Positions 32,975 through 42,243 are shown, numbered from the stretch's first letter. The stretch: 64,000 nucleotides of DNA from Stappia sp. TSB10P1A (GCF_900185725.1 NZ_FYAU01000014.1:62001-126000); one strand, 5' to 3'. Numbers and translations are program-made. Notes: generated from the sequence alone by a model not told the origin.

Positions 32975-33535
32975 ATGATCCGTCTTGCCATTCTTGCCGT
33001 CATCGGCTGGCTGGCCGTGCTGCCGGCCTCCGCCGCCGAGCTCGGCGACGACGGTCTGCACAAGCCGGCCTGGCTGCGCGAAACCTTCAAGGACCTGCGC
33101 GAGGATCTCGCCGAGGCCAATGCGGAGGGCAAGCGGCTGATGATCACCATCGAGCAGCGCGGCTGCATCTATTGCACGCGCATGCATGAGGAGGTGTTCA
33201 CCGACCCGGCGATCGAGGCGCTGATCCGCGAGCAGTATTTCGTGGTGCAGATCAACCTGTTCGGCGATGTCGAGGTGACCGATTTCGACGGCACCGTGCT
33301 GCCGGAGAAGGCGATGGCGACGCGCTGGGGCGTCCTGTTCACGCCGACGCTGATCTTCCTGCCGGAAGCCGTTTCGCCGGATCAGACGACCGCTGAGGCG
33401 GCTGTCGCGATGATGCCGGGCGCCTTCGGCAAGGGCACGACCGAGGCTCTGCTGACCTGGGTGCGCGAGCACGGCTACGAATCGGGCGAGCACTTCCAGG
33501 CCTATCTGGCGCGCCGCATGGCCGGACAGCAGTGA
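32975..33535 (+). CDS. soxW: SoxW, periplasmic thioredoxin
   Basis: A 186-residue exported thioredoxin-fold protein with signal peptide (1-21, ASA-AE). The active site is Cys64-Ile-Tyr-Cys67 (RGCIYCTRMHEEVF), and the cis-Pro segment is GVLFTPTLIFL. It receives electrons from SoxV and reduces periplasmic Sox partners such as the SoxY carrier cysteine. Good Shine-Dalgarno AGGGAGA. The last gene before the soxX promoter region. Confidence 0.9.
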   Translation: MIRLAILAVIGWLAVLPASAAELGDDGLHKPAWLRETFKDLREDLAEANAEGKRLMITIEQRGCIYCTRMHEEVFTDPAIEALIREQYFVVQINLFGDVEVTDFDGTVLPEKAMATRWGVLFTPTLIFLPEAVSPDQTTAEAAVAMMPGAFGKGTTEALLTWVREHGYESGEHFQAYLARRMAGQQ

Positions 33536-33544
33536 CCCAAGCGT

Positions 33545-33591
33545 TTGACAAACAGAGATAAATTAAGACATTCAAAAAAATATATATCTCT
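33545..33591. promoter_or_regulatory. soxW-soxX intergenic promoter/operator region
   Basis: An AT-rich 119-bp gap. TTGACAAAC (33545-33553) repeats exactly the nine bases found in the soxS-soxV control region (32122-32130). AGAGATA (33554-33560) and TATCTCT (33585-33591) form a 7-bp dyad with 24-nt spacing. No good -10 hexamer at 17-bp spacing is visible. This is the expected second control point of the locus, known in other sox clusters to bind SoxR. Confidence 0.5.
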
Positions 33592-33654
33592 ATTGCAAGA
33601 AGGATGGCAGGGTTGCTATCCTTGCAACCGAGGAAGCACTCTGGGAGGAGAGCA

Positions 33655-34128
33655 ATGACACGCTGGCTCGTGCTGGGGGGCGCAATGGCCATGGCCATGG
33701 TGGCGCCCGCCCTGTCTGAAACCGCACCCAAGGAAGTCAAGTACGAGGAGGGGGCCGTCGCCGCCTCGCTCACCGGCGTCCCCGGCGATCCCGAGGTCGG
33801 CATCAAGGTCATGACGACCAATGCCCTCGGCAACTGCGTCGCCTGCCACGCCATCGAGGCGCTGCCCGATGTCGAGTTCCCCGGCACGATCGCGCCGATG
33901 CTGGACGGTGTCGCCGATCGCTATGACGAGGCGCAACTGCGCGGCATCGTCGCCAATGCGAAGATGACCTTCGACGGCTCGTTCATGCCGGCCTTCTACA
34001 AGACCGACGGCTTCGTCCGTCCGGGCGACGGCTTCAGCGGCAAGGCGGGAACCGAACCGCTTCCCCCCGTCCTCAGTGCGCAGCAGATCGAGGATGTGGT
34101 GGCCTATCTTCTCACCCTCAAGGACTGA
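33655..34128 (+). CDS. soxX: SoxX, monohaem cytochrome c subunit of SoxXA
   Basis: A 157-residue periplasmic cytochrome with signal peptide (about 1-21). The single c-type haem site is Cys61-Val-Ala-Cys64-His65, and a Met in DGSFMPAFY supplies the distal ligand. SoxXA joins thiosulfate oxidatively to the SoxY carrier cysteine; SoxX passes the electrons onward. ATG 33655 follows GGGAGGAG; an upstream in-frame ATG at 33604 would place 17 non-signal residues first. First gene of soxXYZABCDEF. Confidence 0.94.
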   Translation: MTRWLVLGGAMAMAMVAPALSETAPKEVKYEEGAVAASLTGVPGDPEVGIKVMTTNALGNCVACHAIEALPDVEFPGTIAPMLDGVADRYDEAQLRGIVANAKMTFDGSFMPAFYKTDGFVRPGDGFSGKAGTEPLPPVLSAQQIEDVVAYLLTLKD

Positions 34129-34158
34129 CGCGGCAGCGCGACGCTCAAGGAGATGACT

Positions 34159-34578
34159 ATGAAACTGACACGACGCGAGGTGCTCTGGGTCGGGCTTGGC
34201 GGCCTTGCCGTGGCCGCCGTGCCGGGCCTTGCCCGGGCCGCGACCATTGAGGAACTGACGGCGGCCTTCACCGGCGGCGCCGCTCCGGCGGGCGAGGGGA
34301 TCTCGATCACCGCGCCGGAGATCGCCGAGAACGGCAACACGGTGCCGATCGGCGTCGATGCGCCGGGCGCCGTCGCCATCATGCTGCTGGCGACCGGCAA
34401 TCCGGAGCCGGCGGTGGCGACCTTCACCTTCGGCCCGGCGGCCGGCAGCCAGCGGGCGGCGACCCGCATCCGTCTCGCCCAGACCCAGGACGTGGTCGCG
34501 CTGGCGAAGATGGCCGACGGATCGATCCGTCAGGCGCAAGCGACCGTCAAGGTCACCATCGGCGGCTGCGGCGGCTGA
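34159..34578 (+). CDS. soxY: SoxY, sulfur carrier subunit of SoxYZ
   Basis: A 139-residue periplasmic protein. It has a Tat-type signal (TRREVLWVGLGGLAVAAV) and the hallmark C-terminal swinging arm GGCGG, whose Cys137 carries the sulfur intermediates. ATG 34159 is chosen over 34153 because AAGGAG lies 6 nt before 34159 but abuts 34153. It pairs with SoxZ 24 bp downstream and is exported with it, since SoxZ has no signal. Confidence 0.96.
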   Translation: MKLTRREVLWVGLGGLAVAAVPGLARAATIEELTAAFTGGAAPAGEGISITAPEIAENGNTVPIGVDAPGAVAIMLLATGNPEPAVATFTFGPAAGSQRAATRIRLAQTQDVVALAKMADGSIRQAQATVKVTIGGCGG

Positions 34579-34602
34579 TCGTCAGGCAACAGGAGAGGCA
34601 AT

Positions 34603-34932
34603 ATGGCAAGCGATGCAAAGCCCCGGGTCAAGGTCCCGAAGTCGGCGTCCGCCGGTGAGGTGGTGACGATCAAGGCGCTGATCAGCCACAAGATGGAATC
34701 CGGCCAGCGCAAGGACAAGGACGGCAAGCTGATCCCGCGCTCGATCATCAACCGGTTCACCTGCGACTTCAACGGCGTCAACGTCGTCGATGTCGCCATC
34801 GATCCGGCGGTGTCGACCAACCCCTATTTCGAGTTCGACGTCAGGGTCGATGCGGCGGGTGACATCAAGTTCACCTGGTACGACGACGACGGCTCGGTCT
34901 ACGAGGACGTCAAGGCGATCGAAATCGCCTGA
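34603..34932 (+). CDS. soxZ: SoxZ, partner subunit of SoxYZ
   Basis: A 109-residue immunoglobulin-like beta-sandwich protein without a signal peptide; it is carried out by the Tat signal of SoxY. The family segments VTIKALISHKMESGQRKD, NPYFEFDVRVDAAGDIKFTW and the end YEDVKAIEIA are present. AGGAGAGG lies 6 nt before the ATG. Standard length and position. Confidence 0.95.
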   Translation: MASDAKPRVKVPKSASAGEVVTIKALISHKMESGQRKDKDGKLIPRSIINRFTCDFNGVNVVDVAIDPAVSTNPYFEFDVRVDAAGDIKFTWYDDDGSVYEDVKAIEIA

Positions 34933-34966
34933 TCGCGCTGCCACACCGAGTTTGGGAGGAAGGCTC

Positions 34967-35836
34967 ATGCAGCCGCGCAACATGATCATCAGGACCGCCG
35001 TCGCGGCATTCGGCCTCGCGATGGCCGGTACCGTGCTGGCGGATCCGGTGGAGGATACGCTCGTCGTCGAGACGGACGACGGCACCATCGAATTCGTGAC
35101 GCAGACATCGCCGCCGGAGCACCTGAACGGCGCCTTGCGGGAGATCTATTCGGGCTGGCTGTTCCGCGAGGACGAAACCCGCGACCTGCAACGGGACGAT
35201 TTCGACAATCCGGGCATGGTCTTCGTCGACCGGGGCCTCGATGCCTGGAACAACCCGATGGGTGCCAAGGGCGAGTCCTGCGCCGGCTGTCACCAGGAGC
35301 CGGACAGCATGCGCGGCCTGCGCTCGGTCACCCCGCGCGTGGATCAGGCCTCGGGCAAGCTGATGCTGGTCGAGGACTATGTCAACGAATGCGTGACCCG
35401 GCACATGGGTCTCGAGGCCTGGGGCTGGACGTCCGAGAAGATGAAGGACATGCTGGCGCTGATCTCGATGCAGTCGCGTGGCGAACCGGTGAATGTGGCG
35501 ATCGACGGGCCCGCCGCCTCCTATTGGGAGAAGGGCAAGGAGATCTACTACACGCGCTTCGGCCAGTTGGAGATGTCCTGTGCCAATTGTCACGAGGACA
35601 ACTATGGCCAGATGATCCGCGCCGATCACCTGTCCCAGGGCCAGGTCAATGGCTTTCCGACCTATCGCCTCAAGGATGCCGGCATGGTCAGCGCGCAGCA
35701 GCGCTTCGTCGGTTGCGTGCGCGACACCCGTGCGGAGACCTTCAAGGCCGGGTCGGACGAGTTCAAGGCTCTGGAACTCTATGTCGCCTCGCGCGGCAAC
35801 GGGCTCAGCGTCGAGGGCGTTTCGGTCCGGCATTGA
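34967..35836 (+). CDS. soxA: SoxA, dihaem cytochrome c, catalytic subunit of SoxXA
   Basis: A 289-residue periplasmic protein with signal peptide (1-25, VLA-DP). Two haem sites are seen, Cys105-AG-Cys108-His109 and Cys205-AN-Cys208-His209, so this is the dihaem form. Cys142 (NECVTRHM) is the likely distal ligand of the first haem, and Cys250 (VGCVRDTR) the modified cysteine ligand of the catalytic haem. With SoxX it conjugates thiosulfate to SoxY. GGGAGGAAGG precedes the ATG. Confidence 0.95.
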   Translation: MQPRNMIIRTAVAAFGLAMAGTVLADPVEDTLVVETDDGTIEFVTQTSPPEHLNGALREIYSGWLFREDETRDLQRDDFDNPGMVFVDRGLDAWNNPMGAKGESCAGCHQEPDSMRGLRSVTPRVDQASGKLMLVEDYVNECVTRHMGLEAWGWTSEKMKDMLALISMQSRGEPVNVAIDGPAASYWEKGKEIYYTRFGQLEMSCANCHEDNYGQMIRADHLSQGQVNGFPTYRLKDAGMVSAQQRFVGCVRDTRAETFKAGSDEFKALELYVASRGNGLSVEGVSVRH

Positions 35837-35975
35837 GATCGGACCCGCGCTGATGTCAGGGGGCGGCCGCGCGGATCGGCCGGCCGCCCTCGAACACCGT
35901 CTTTCACATGCGGACAGCCACGCGGCGCGCTTCGGCGCGAACGGAGGAGGTGTATCCGCGGCAAGGAGTTAGCGA

Positions 35976-37667
35976 ATGATCACGCGCCGGGAATTCCTGC
36001 AGGCGTCGATGGCCGCCTCGGCCATCGTCGGCACCAGTGGCTTCGGCACCTGGGCGCGGCTCGCCGCGCAGCAGGCCCTGACCCAGGACCAACTGCTGCG
36101 GTTCGACGATTTCGGCAACGTGACGCTGATCCATGTCACCGACATCCATGCCCAGTTGAAGCCGATCTGGTTCCGCGAGCCGGAGGTCAATCTCGGCGTC
36201 GGCGGCGCCAAGGGCCATGTTCCGCATGTTACCGGCGCCGACTTCCTGAAGATGTTCGACATCGCGCCCGGCTCCGCCGACGCCTATGCGCTGACCTGCG
36301 AGGACTTTGCCGCGCTGGCGCGGGCCTATGGCCGCATGGGCGGCATGGACCGGGTCGCCACGGTGGTCAAGGCGATCCGGGCGGCGCGGCCGGACTCGAT
36401 CCTGCTCGACGGCGGCGACACCTGGCACGGCTCGATGACCAGCTTCCTGACCAAGGGGCAGGACATGGTCAATGTCATGAACGCCCTGGGCGTCGAGGCC
36501 ATGACCAGCCACTGGGAATGGACCTATGGCACCGACCGGGTGAAGGAGATCGTCGAGGGACTGCCGTTCCCTTTCCTCGGCGCCAACATCTTCGACGCCG
36601 AATGGGACGAGCCGGCCTTCGAGCCCTATCAGGTCTTCGAGAAGGGCGGCGTCAAGGTGGCGGTCATCGGCCAGGCCTTCCCCTATATGCCGATCGCCAA
36701 TCCCGGCTGGATGTTCCCCGAATTCTCCTTCGGCATCCGCGAGGAGCGGATGCAGGCGGTGGTGAACGAGGTCCGCGCCGACGGCGCCGATCTGGTGGTC
36801 TGCCTGTCGCATAACGGCTTCGACGTCGACCGCAAGATGGCCGGCCGGGTCAAGGGCATCGACGTCATCCTGACCGGCCACACCCATGACGCGGTGCCCG
36901 AGCCGGTGCTGGTCGGCGAGACCATCCTCATCGCCTCGGGCTCCAACGGCAAGTTCGTCTCGCGCGTCGATCTCGACGTGCGCGACGGGCGCATGATGGG
37001 CTATCGCCACAAGCTGATCCCGATCTTCTCCGACGTGATCGAGCCCGATCCGGAGATGGCGGCGCTGATCGACGGCGAGCGCGAACCGTTCAAGGCGCAA
37101 CTGGAGGAGCAGATCGGCACCACCGAGAGCCTGCTCTACCGGCGCGGCAATTTCAACGGCACCTGGGACGACCTGATCTGCGACGCGATCCGCTCCGAGC
37201 GCGACGCCGAGATCGCCATGTCGCCGGGGGTGCGCTGGGGCACGACGCTGCTGCCGGGCGATCCGATCACCCGCGAGGACATCCACAACGTCACCTCGAT
37301 GACCTATGGCGCCTGCTACCGCACCGAAATGACCGGCGAGACGATCCGGGCGATCCTGGAGGATGTCGCCGACAACATCTTCAACCCCGATCCCTACTAC
37401 CAGCAGGGCGGCGACATGGTGCGGATCGGCGGCCTCGCCTATGCCATCGACGTGTCGAAGCCGATCGGCCAGCGCATCTCCGACATGGCGCTGGTCGACA
37501 CCGGCGAGGCGATCGAGGCCGGCCGCTCCTACACCGTCGCCGGCTGGGCCAGCGTCAACGAGGGCACCGAGGGCCCGCAGATCTGGGATGTGATCGAAGC
37601 GCATGTGCGCAAGCTCGGCTCGGTGAAGCTGGAGCCCAACACGTCGGTCGTCGTGACCGGTATCTGA
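35976..37667 (+). CDS. soxB: SoxB, thiosulfohydrolase
   Basis: A 563-residue Mn-dependent enzyme that releases sulfate from the SoxY-bound S-sulfonate by hydrolysis. Tat signal RREFLQAS at residues 4-11. The metal-site motifs of the 5'-nucleotidase superfamily are present in SoxB form: HVTDIHAQ, LDGGDTWHGS, the SoxB-specific SHWEWTYG in place of GNHEFD, SHNGFDVD and TGHTHDAVPEP. Standard length. It lies 139 bp after soxA. This family differs from the true nucleotidase at 16540 in the same window. Confidence 0.96.
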   Translation: MITRREFLQASMAASAIVGTSGFGTWARLAAQQALTQDQLLRFDDFGNVTLIHVTDIHAQLKPIWFREPEVNLGVGGAKGHVPHVTGADFLKMFDIAPGSADAYALTCEDFAALARAYGRMGGMDRVATVVKAIRAARPDSILLDGGDTWHGSMTSFLTKGQDMVNVMNALGVEAMTSHWEWTYGTDRVKEIVEGLPFPFLGANIFDAEWDEPAFEPYQVFEKGGVKVAVIGQAFPYMPIANPGWMFPEFSFGIREERMQAVVNEVRADGADLVVCLSHNGFDVDRKMAGRVKGIDVILTGHTHDAVPEPVLVGETILIASGSNGKFVSRVDLDVRDGRMMGYRHKLIPIFSDVIEPDPEMAALIDGEREPFKAQLEEQIGTTESLLYRRGNFNGTWDDLICDAIRSERDAEIAMSPGVRWGTTLLPGDPITREDIHNVTSMTYGACYRTEMTGETIRAILEDVADNIFNPDPYYQQGGDMVRIGGLAYAIDVSKPIGQRISDMALVDTGEAIEAGRSYTVAGWASVNEGTEGPQIWDVIEAHVRKLGSVKLEPNTSVVVTGI

Positions 37668-37689
37668 GACGAAGCAAGGAGCGTTCGCC

Positions 37690-38961
37690 ATGTCCGACGA
37701 ACCCATCGCCCGCACCTCCCGCCGCGACTTCCTGCGCAGCACGGCCCTGGCCGGCGCGGGTCTTGTCGCCGGAAGTGCCACCGCCGGCGCGGCCGGCCCC
37801 GATCCCAAGATTGTCGAGGTGCAGGACTGGGCCAGCAGCTTCGGCGATCCGGTCGACGCCACGCCCTACGGCATGCCGATCCGTTTCGAGTCCCATGTGG
37901 TTCGGCGCAATGTCGAATGGCTGACCGAAAGCCCGGTCTCCTCGATCAATTTCACGCCGATCCACGCGCTGGAAGGCACGATCACGCCGCAGGGCTGCGC
38001 CTTCGAGCGGCACCATTCCGGCGCGATCGAGCTCAGCAAGGCGGATTACCGGCTGATGATCAACGGCCTGGTCGACACGCCGCTGGTGTTCACCTTCGAG
38101 GACCTGCTGCGCTTCCCGCGCTCGGTCACCACGGCCTTCTGCGAATGCGCGGCCAATGGCGGCATGGAATGGGCCGGGGCGCAGTTGGAAGGCTGCCAGT
38201 ACACCCAAGGCATGATCCACAACATGGAATATACCGGCGTGCCGCTGCGGCTGCTGCTGGAGGAGGCCGGCGTCAAGCCGGAGGGCAAGTGGGTCTATGC
38301 GGAAGGCGCCGACGCCAGTTCCAACGGGCGCTCGCTGCCGCTCGACAAGGCGCTGGACGACGTCATGGTCGCCTTCTTCGCCAATGGCGAGGCGCTGCGC
38401 AAGGAGCATGGCTATCCCGTCCGCCTGGTGGTACCGGGCTGGGAAGGCAACATTTGGGTGAAGTGGCTGCGCCGCCTCGGTGTCTATGACCAGGCCGTGG
38501 AAAGCCGCGAGGAAACCTCGAAATACACCGACCTGATGCCGGACGGCCGGGCCCGCAAATGGACCTGGGTGATGGACGCCAAGTCGGTCATCACCTCGCC
38601 CTCGCCGCAGGTGCCGATCCGCCACGGCAAGGGGCCGCTGGTGATCTCCGGCCTCGCCTGGTCGGGCAATGGCCGCATCACCCGGGTCGACGTCTCGCTC
38701 GACGGCGGCGTCAACTGGCAGAGCGCGCGGCTCTCCGGGCTGGCCCTGCCCAAGGCGCTGACCCGCTTCCATCTCGATATCGACTGGAATGGCGAGGAGC
38801 TGCTGCTGCAGTCCCGCGCCGTCGACGAGACCGGCTATGTCCAGCCGACCAAGGATCAGTTGCGCGAGATCCGCGGACTCAACAATGTCTATCACAACAA
38901 CGGCATCCAGACCTGGTGGGTCAAGGCCGACGGGGAGGTCGAGAATGTCGAAGTCGCGTGA
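37690..38961 (+). CDS. soxC: SoxC, molybdenum sulfane dehydrogenase subunit
   Basis: A 423-residue Moco protein of the sulfite-oxidase family. A Tat signal (SRRDFLRSTA, 10-19) and the Moco-binding cysteine Cys153 in FCECAANGG are present, followed by a C-terminal dimerisation domain. With SoxD it oxidises the SoxY-bound sulfane sulfur by six electrons, so possession of soxCD predicts complete oxidation of thiosulfate to sulfate without sulfur globules. Its end overlaps soxD by 17 nt. Confidence 0.96.
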   Translation: MSDEPIARTSRRDFLRSTALAGAGLVAGSATAGAAGPDPKIVEVQDWASSFGDPVDATPYGMPIRFESHVVRRNVEWLTESPVSSINFTPIHALEGTITPQGCAFERHHSGAIELSKADYRLMINGLVDTPLVFTFEDLLRFPRSVTTAFCECAANGGMEWAGAQLEGCQYTQGMIHNMEYTGVPLRLLLEEAGVKPEGKWVYAEGADASSNGRSLPLDKALDDVMVAFFANGEALRKEHGYPVRLVVPGWEGNIWVKWLRRLGVYDQAVESREETSKYTDLMPDGRARKWTWVMDAKSVITSPSPQVPIRHGKGPLVISGLAWSGNGRITRVDVSLDGGVNWQSARLSGLALPKALTRFHLDIDWNGEELLLQSRAVDETGYVQPTKDQLREIRGLNNVYHNNGIQTWWVKADGEVENVEVA

Positions 38962-40075
38962 CGTCCTGATCCTCGCGATCTGCGCCGGTGCGCTGCTGGC
39001 GACGCCGGCGCTTGCCGGCAAGCTCGGCCTCGGCCGCGAGGCGCTGCCGGAGGAAGTCGCGGCCTGGGACGTCGCCGTGCTACCCGACGGCACGGGCCTG
39101 CGTCCCGGCTCCGGCGATGTCGCCACCGGCGACGAGGTCTTCGCCGAGAAATGCGCCTCCTGTCACGGCGAGTTCGCCGAGGGCCTCGACAGTTGGCCGG
39201 TGCTGGCCGGCGGCGGCGGCACCCTTACCGATCGCCGGCCGGTGAAGACGGTCGGCAGCTACTGGCCGTATCTGTCGACCGTGTGGGACTATGTGCATCG
39301 CTCGATGCCCTTTGGCGCGGCCCAGACCCTCAGCGTCGACGAGACCTATGCGATCACCGCCTTCCTGCTCTATTCGAACGGGCTGGTGGACGAGGATTTC
39401 GTCCTCTCCGACGAGAATTTCCGCGAGGTCGAGCTGCCCAACGCCGTCGGCTTCTATCCCGATGACCGGCCGCAGACCGAATATCCGCTGTTCAGCGGCG
39501 AGCCCTGCATGAGCGATTGCCGCCGGCCGGTGGCGATCACCAAGCGGGCGGTCGAGCTGAACGTCACGCCGCAGGATCCCGACGGCCGCCCCGCCGGAAC
39601 CCTGCCGCCGCTTTCGGAGGCCGCCGCGCTGCCGGCGGATCCCGCGCCCGCCACCGAGACCGCCGCGGCAACCGAGACCGCCGCGGCAACCGAGGTCGCC
39701 GCCGCTCCGGCCGAGACTGTCGACGAGACTGCGACCGAGGCCGCCGCCGCCGATCCGGCCCTGATCGCCGAGGGCGTCGGCGTCTTCAAGAAATGCGTCG
39801 CCTGTCACAAGGTCGGCGAGGGCGCCAAACATGCGGTCGGCCCGGTGCTGAATGGCATCGTCGGGGCTCCGGTCGGGGCGGCGGACGGCTACAAATATTC
39901 CAAGGTGATGCTGGAGGCCGGCGCCGGCGGCATGGTCTGGGATGCGGAGACGCTCCACGCCTATCTCGCCGATCCCAAGGGCTTCCTGCCGAAGAACAAG
40001 ATGGCCTTTGTCGGTCTCAAGAAGGACCGGGACCGGGAGGCGGTGATCGCCTATCTGGCCTCGCTCGGAAAGTAG
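38945..40075 (+). CDS. soxD: SoxD, dihaem cytochrome c subunit of SoxCD
   Basis: A 376-residue exported cytochrome with signal peptide (1-25, ALA-GK). The first haem site is Cys70-AS-Cys73-His74 in the SoxD-specific domain; the second is Cys284-VA-Cys287-His288 in a cytochrome c550-like domain. The two are joined by an Ala/Thr/Glu-rich linker (about 225-275) with an imperfect six-residue repeat. It accepts electrons from SoxC. ATG 38945 lies inside the soxC end, implying translational coupling. Confidence 0.93.
   Translation: MSKSRDVLILAICAGALLATPALAGKLGLGREALPEEVAAWDVAVLPDGTGLRPGSGDVATGDEVFAEKCASCHGEFAEGLDSWPVLAGGGGTLTDRRPVKTVGSYWPYLSTVWDYVHRSMPFGAAQTLSVDETYAITAFLLYSNGLVDEDFVLSDENFREVELPNAVGFYPDDRPQTEYPLFSGEPCMSDCRRPVAITKRAVELNVTPQDPDGRPAGTLPPLSEAAALPADPAPATETAAATETAAATEVAAAPAETVDETATEAAAADPALIAEGVGVFKKCVACHKVGEGAKHAVGPVLNGIVGAPVGAADGYKYSKVMLEAGAGGMVWDAETLHAYLADPKGFLPKNKMAFVGLKKDRDREAVIAYLASLGK
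39653..39703. repeat. 18-bp tandem repeat in the soxD linker
   Basis: ACCGAGACCGCCGCGGCA occurs at 39653 and 39671, with a third degenerate copy at 39689. It encodes T-E-T-A-A-A repeats in the flexible linker between the two SoxD haem domains, so copy-number change alters only linker length. Confidence 0.85.
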
Positions 40076-40079
40076 CACG

Positions 40080-40805
40080 ATGCGCCGCCGCCACCTCCTC
40101 TCCGCCCTGGTCCTGCTCGCCGTCGGCGTGGGGATCTGGCCGGGGGCGGGGCCGGTGGCGGCAGCGCCGATCGGCGATGCGGAGCGCGGCGCGCTGCTGT
40201 TCGCGCGGCAGTGCTCGGCCTGTCATCAACTGGGGAAGGGCGCCGTCAACCGCGTCGGTCCCCAGCTCAACCGCGTCTTCGGCCGCACCGCCGGCAGCGT
40301 CGAGGGCTACAAATATTCCAAGTCGATGGCCCGGATGGGCAGCGACGGGCTGGTCTGGACCCTGGACACGCTGGACGCCTATGTCGAGAACCCGCGCAGC
40401 CTGGTGTCGGGCACCCGGATGGCCTATCGCGGCATGAAGGACGCCGAGGCGCGCTCGGCGCTGCTCGCCTATCTGCGCGAATGGTCCGACAAGCCGCAGA
40501 ACATCCCCGAGGCGGAGCCGACGGCCCGCGCCAGCGGGCTGGTTCTCGACCCGGCGATCCTCGCCATCCAGGGCGATCCGGATTTCGGCGAATACCTCTC
40601 CTCGGAATGCACCACCTGTCACCAGCGGGACGGCAGCGACCAGGGCATTCCGGCGATCACCCGCTGGCCGACGGAGGATTTCGTCGCCGCCATGCATGCC
40701 TACAAGCGGAAATTGCGGCCGCATCCGGTGATGCAGATGATGGCCGGACGACTTTCGGACGAGGAGATCGCGGCGCTCGCCGCGTATTTCACCACCCTCG
40801 ACTGA
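40080..40805 (+). CDS. soxE: SoxE, dihaem cytochrome c
   Basis: A 241-residue periplasmic cytochrome with signal peptide (about 1-29). The N-terminal half is a class I cytochrome with Cys45-SA-Cys48-His49 and is similar to the C-terminal domain of SoxD (shared GYKYSK...M...W...TLDAY pattern). The second haem is Cys177-TT-Cys180-His181. SoxE is the cytochrome partner of the SoxF flavoprotein in Paracoccus. It begins 4 nt after the soxD stop. Confidence 0.88.
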   Translation: MRRRHLLSALVLLAVGVGIWPGAGPVAAAPIGDAERGALLFARQCSACHQLGKGAVNRVGPQLNRVFGRTAGSVEGYKYSKSMARMGSDGLVWTLDTLDAYVENPRSLVSGTRMAYRGMKDAEARSALLAYLREWSDKPQNIPEAEPTARASGLVLDPAILAIQGDPDFGEYLSSECTTCHQRDGSDQGIPAITRWPTEDFVAAMHAYKRKLRPHPVMQMMAGRLSDEEIAALAAYFTTLD

Positions 40806-40869
40806 GACGAAACGATGCGCGGATCCACCGCGCTCGCAAGGGGGAGAGGACACCCCGGAGGAAACGCGC

Positions 40870-42132
40870 ATGACCTTGAGCAGACGCACTTTCATCGCCA
40901 CCGGCCTGGCGGCCGGCAGCGTGTTGCATGCCCCAGTCGTGTTCGGCCAGTCGCGGCCGAAGGTCGTGGTGATCGGTGGCGGTGCCGGCGGCGGGACGGC
41001 GGCCCGTTACCTCGCCAAGGACAGCAAGGGCGCCCTCGATGTCACCCTGGTCGAGGCCAACCCGATCTACACGACCTGCTTCTTCTCCAATCTCTATCTC
41101 GGCGGCTTCCGCGACTTCGAGAGCCTGCAGCACGGCTATGACGGGCTCGCGGCGAGCGGCGTCACCGTGATCAACGACACCGCGACCGCCGTCGACCGGC
41201 AGGCACGCACCGTCACCCTCGCCGGCGGGCAGGTTCTGTCCTATGACCGGCTGGTTCTGTCTCCGGGCATCGATTTCAAGGACGGGTCGGTGCCCGGCTG
41301 GTCGCTGGCCGACGCGGAGGTGATGCCGCATGCCTACAAGGCCGGGCCGCAGACCCAGCTCCTGAAGCAGATGGTCGAGGCCATGCCGGCGGGCGGCACC
41401 TTCGCCATGGTGGCGCCGCCCAACCCCTATCGCTGCCCTCCCGGCCCCTATGAGCGCATCAGCATGGTCGCGCATCTGCTGAAGCAGACCAATCCGACCG
41501 CCAAGATCCTGGTGCTCGATCCCAAGGACAAATACTCCAAGCAGGCGCTGTTCGAGGAGGGCTGGCAGCGGCATTACGACGGCATGGTGACCTGGGTCGG
41601 ACCCGATTTCGGCGGCGGCTCGGTCGAGGTGCGGCCGGCGGCGATGGAGATCGTCGTCGACGGCGAGGTGCAGAAGGTCGACGTCTGCAACGTCATTCCC
41701 GGGCAGATGGCCGGCAAGATCGCCCAGATCGCCGGCGTGACCGACGACAGCGGCTGGGCGCCGGTCGATCCGGCCTCGATGCAGTCGAAGCTGGATGCCA
41801 ATGTCTGGGTGCTCGGCGACAGCTCGGCCCAGGGCGACATGCCCAAGTCCGCCTTCTCCGCCAATTCCCAGGCCAAGGTCGCGGCCATGGCCATTCGCGG
41901 CGAGCTGACCGGCTCCAGGACCTTCCCGGCGAAATACTCCAACACCTGCTGGTCGCTGATCGCACCGGAGGACGGGGTCAAGGTCGGCGCCTCCTACGAG
42001 CCGACGCCGGACAAGATCGCTTCGGTGCACAGTTTCATCAGCCAGACCGGCGAGGACGCGGCCCTGCGCAAGGTCACTTTCGAGGAATCCCTCGGCTGGT
42101 ATGCCGGCATCACCGCCGACATCTTCGGATAA
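40870..42132 (+). CDS. soxF: SoxF, flavocytochrome c sulfide dehydrogenase flavoprotein
   Basis: A 420-residue FAD protein. Tat signal SRRTFIATG (4-12), FAD motif GGGAGGG (36-42) and Cys70 in YTTCFFSN, the residue that links FAD covalently in FccB. A redox-active disulfide pair is predicted at about Cys189 (RCPPGPYER) and Cys360 (NTCWSLI). It oxidises sulfide and passes electrons to cytochrome c, probably SoxE. It lies 64 bp after soxE. A metallo-beta-lactamase gene follows. Confidence 0.93.
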   Translation: MTLSRRTFIATGLAAGSVLHAPVVFGQSRPKVVVIGGGAGGGTAARYLAKDSKGALDVTLVEANPIYTTCFFSNLYLGGFRDFESLQHGYDGLAASGVTVINDTATAVDRQARTVTLAGGQVLSYDRLVLSPGIDFKDGSVPGWSLADAEVMPHAYKAGPQTQLLKQMVEAMPAGGTFAMVAPPNPYRCPPGPYERISMVAHLLKQTNPTAKILVLDPKDKYSKQALFEEGWQRHYDGMVTWVGPDFGGGSVEVRPAAMEIVVDGEVQKVDVCNVIPGQMAGKIAQIAGVTDDSGWAPVDPASMQSKLDANVWVLGDSSAQGDMPKSAFSANSQAKVAAMAIRGELTGSRTFPAKYSNTCWSLIAPEDGVKVGASYEPTPDKIASVHSFISQTGEDAALRKVTFEESLGWYAGITADIFG

Positions 42133-42209
42133 CGGCTCCTCCCCACCTGCGGGCGCCCCCTGTCCGGGCGCCCGCCTTCTTTTCGCAGCCCCGCCTTCCG
42201 TCGGAGCCC

Positions 42210-42243
42210 CCCTTCTTTCGGAGTCCCCTTCTTTCGGAGTCCA
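42210..42243. repeat. Tandem repeat covering the ribosome-binding site of the MBL gene
   Basis: CCCCTTCTTTCGGAGT is present twice in a row (about 42209-42240), preceded by a more diverged copy (CGCCTTCCGTCGGAGC, 42192-42207). Each copy carries a GGAG core; only the last lies at working distance (8 nt) from the ATG at 42248. Confidence 0.75.
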
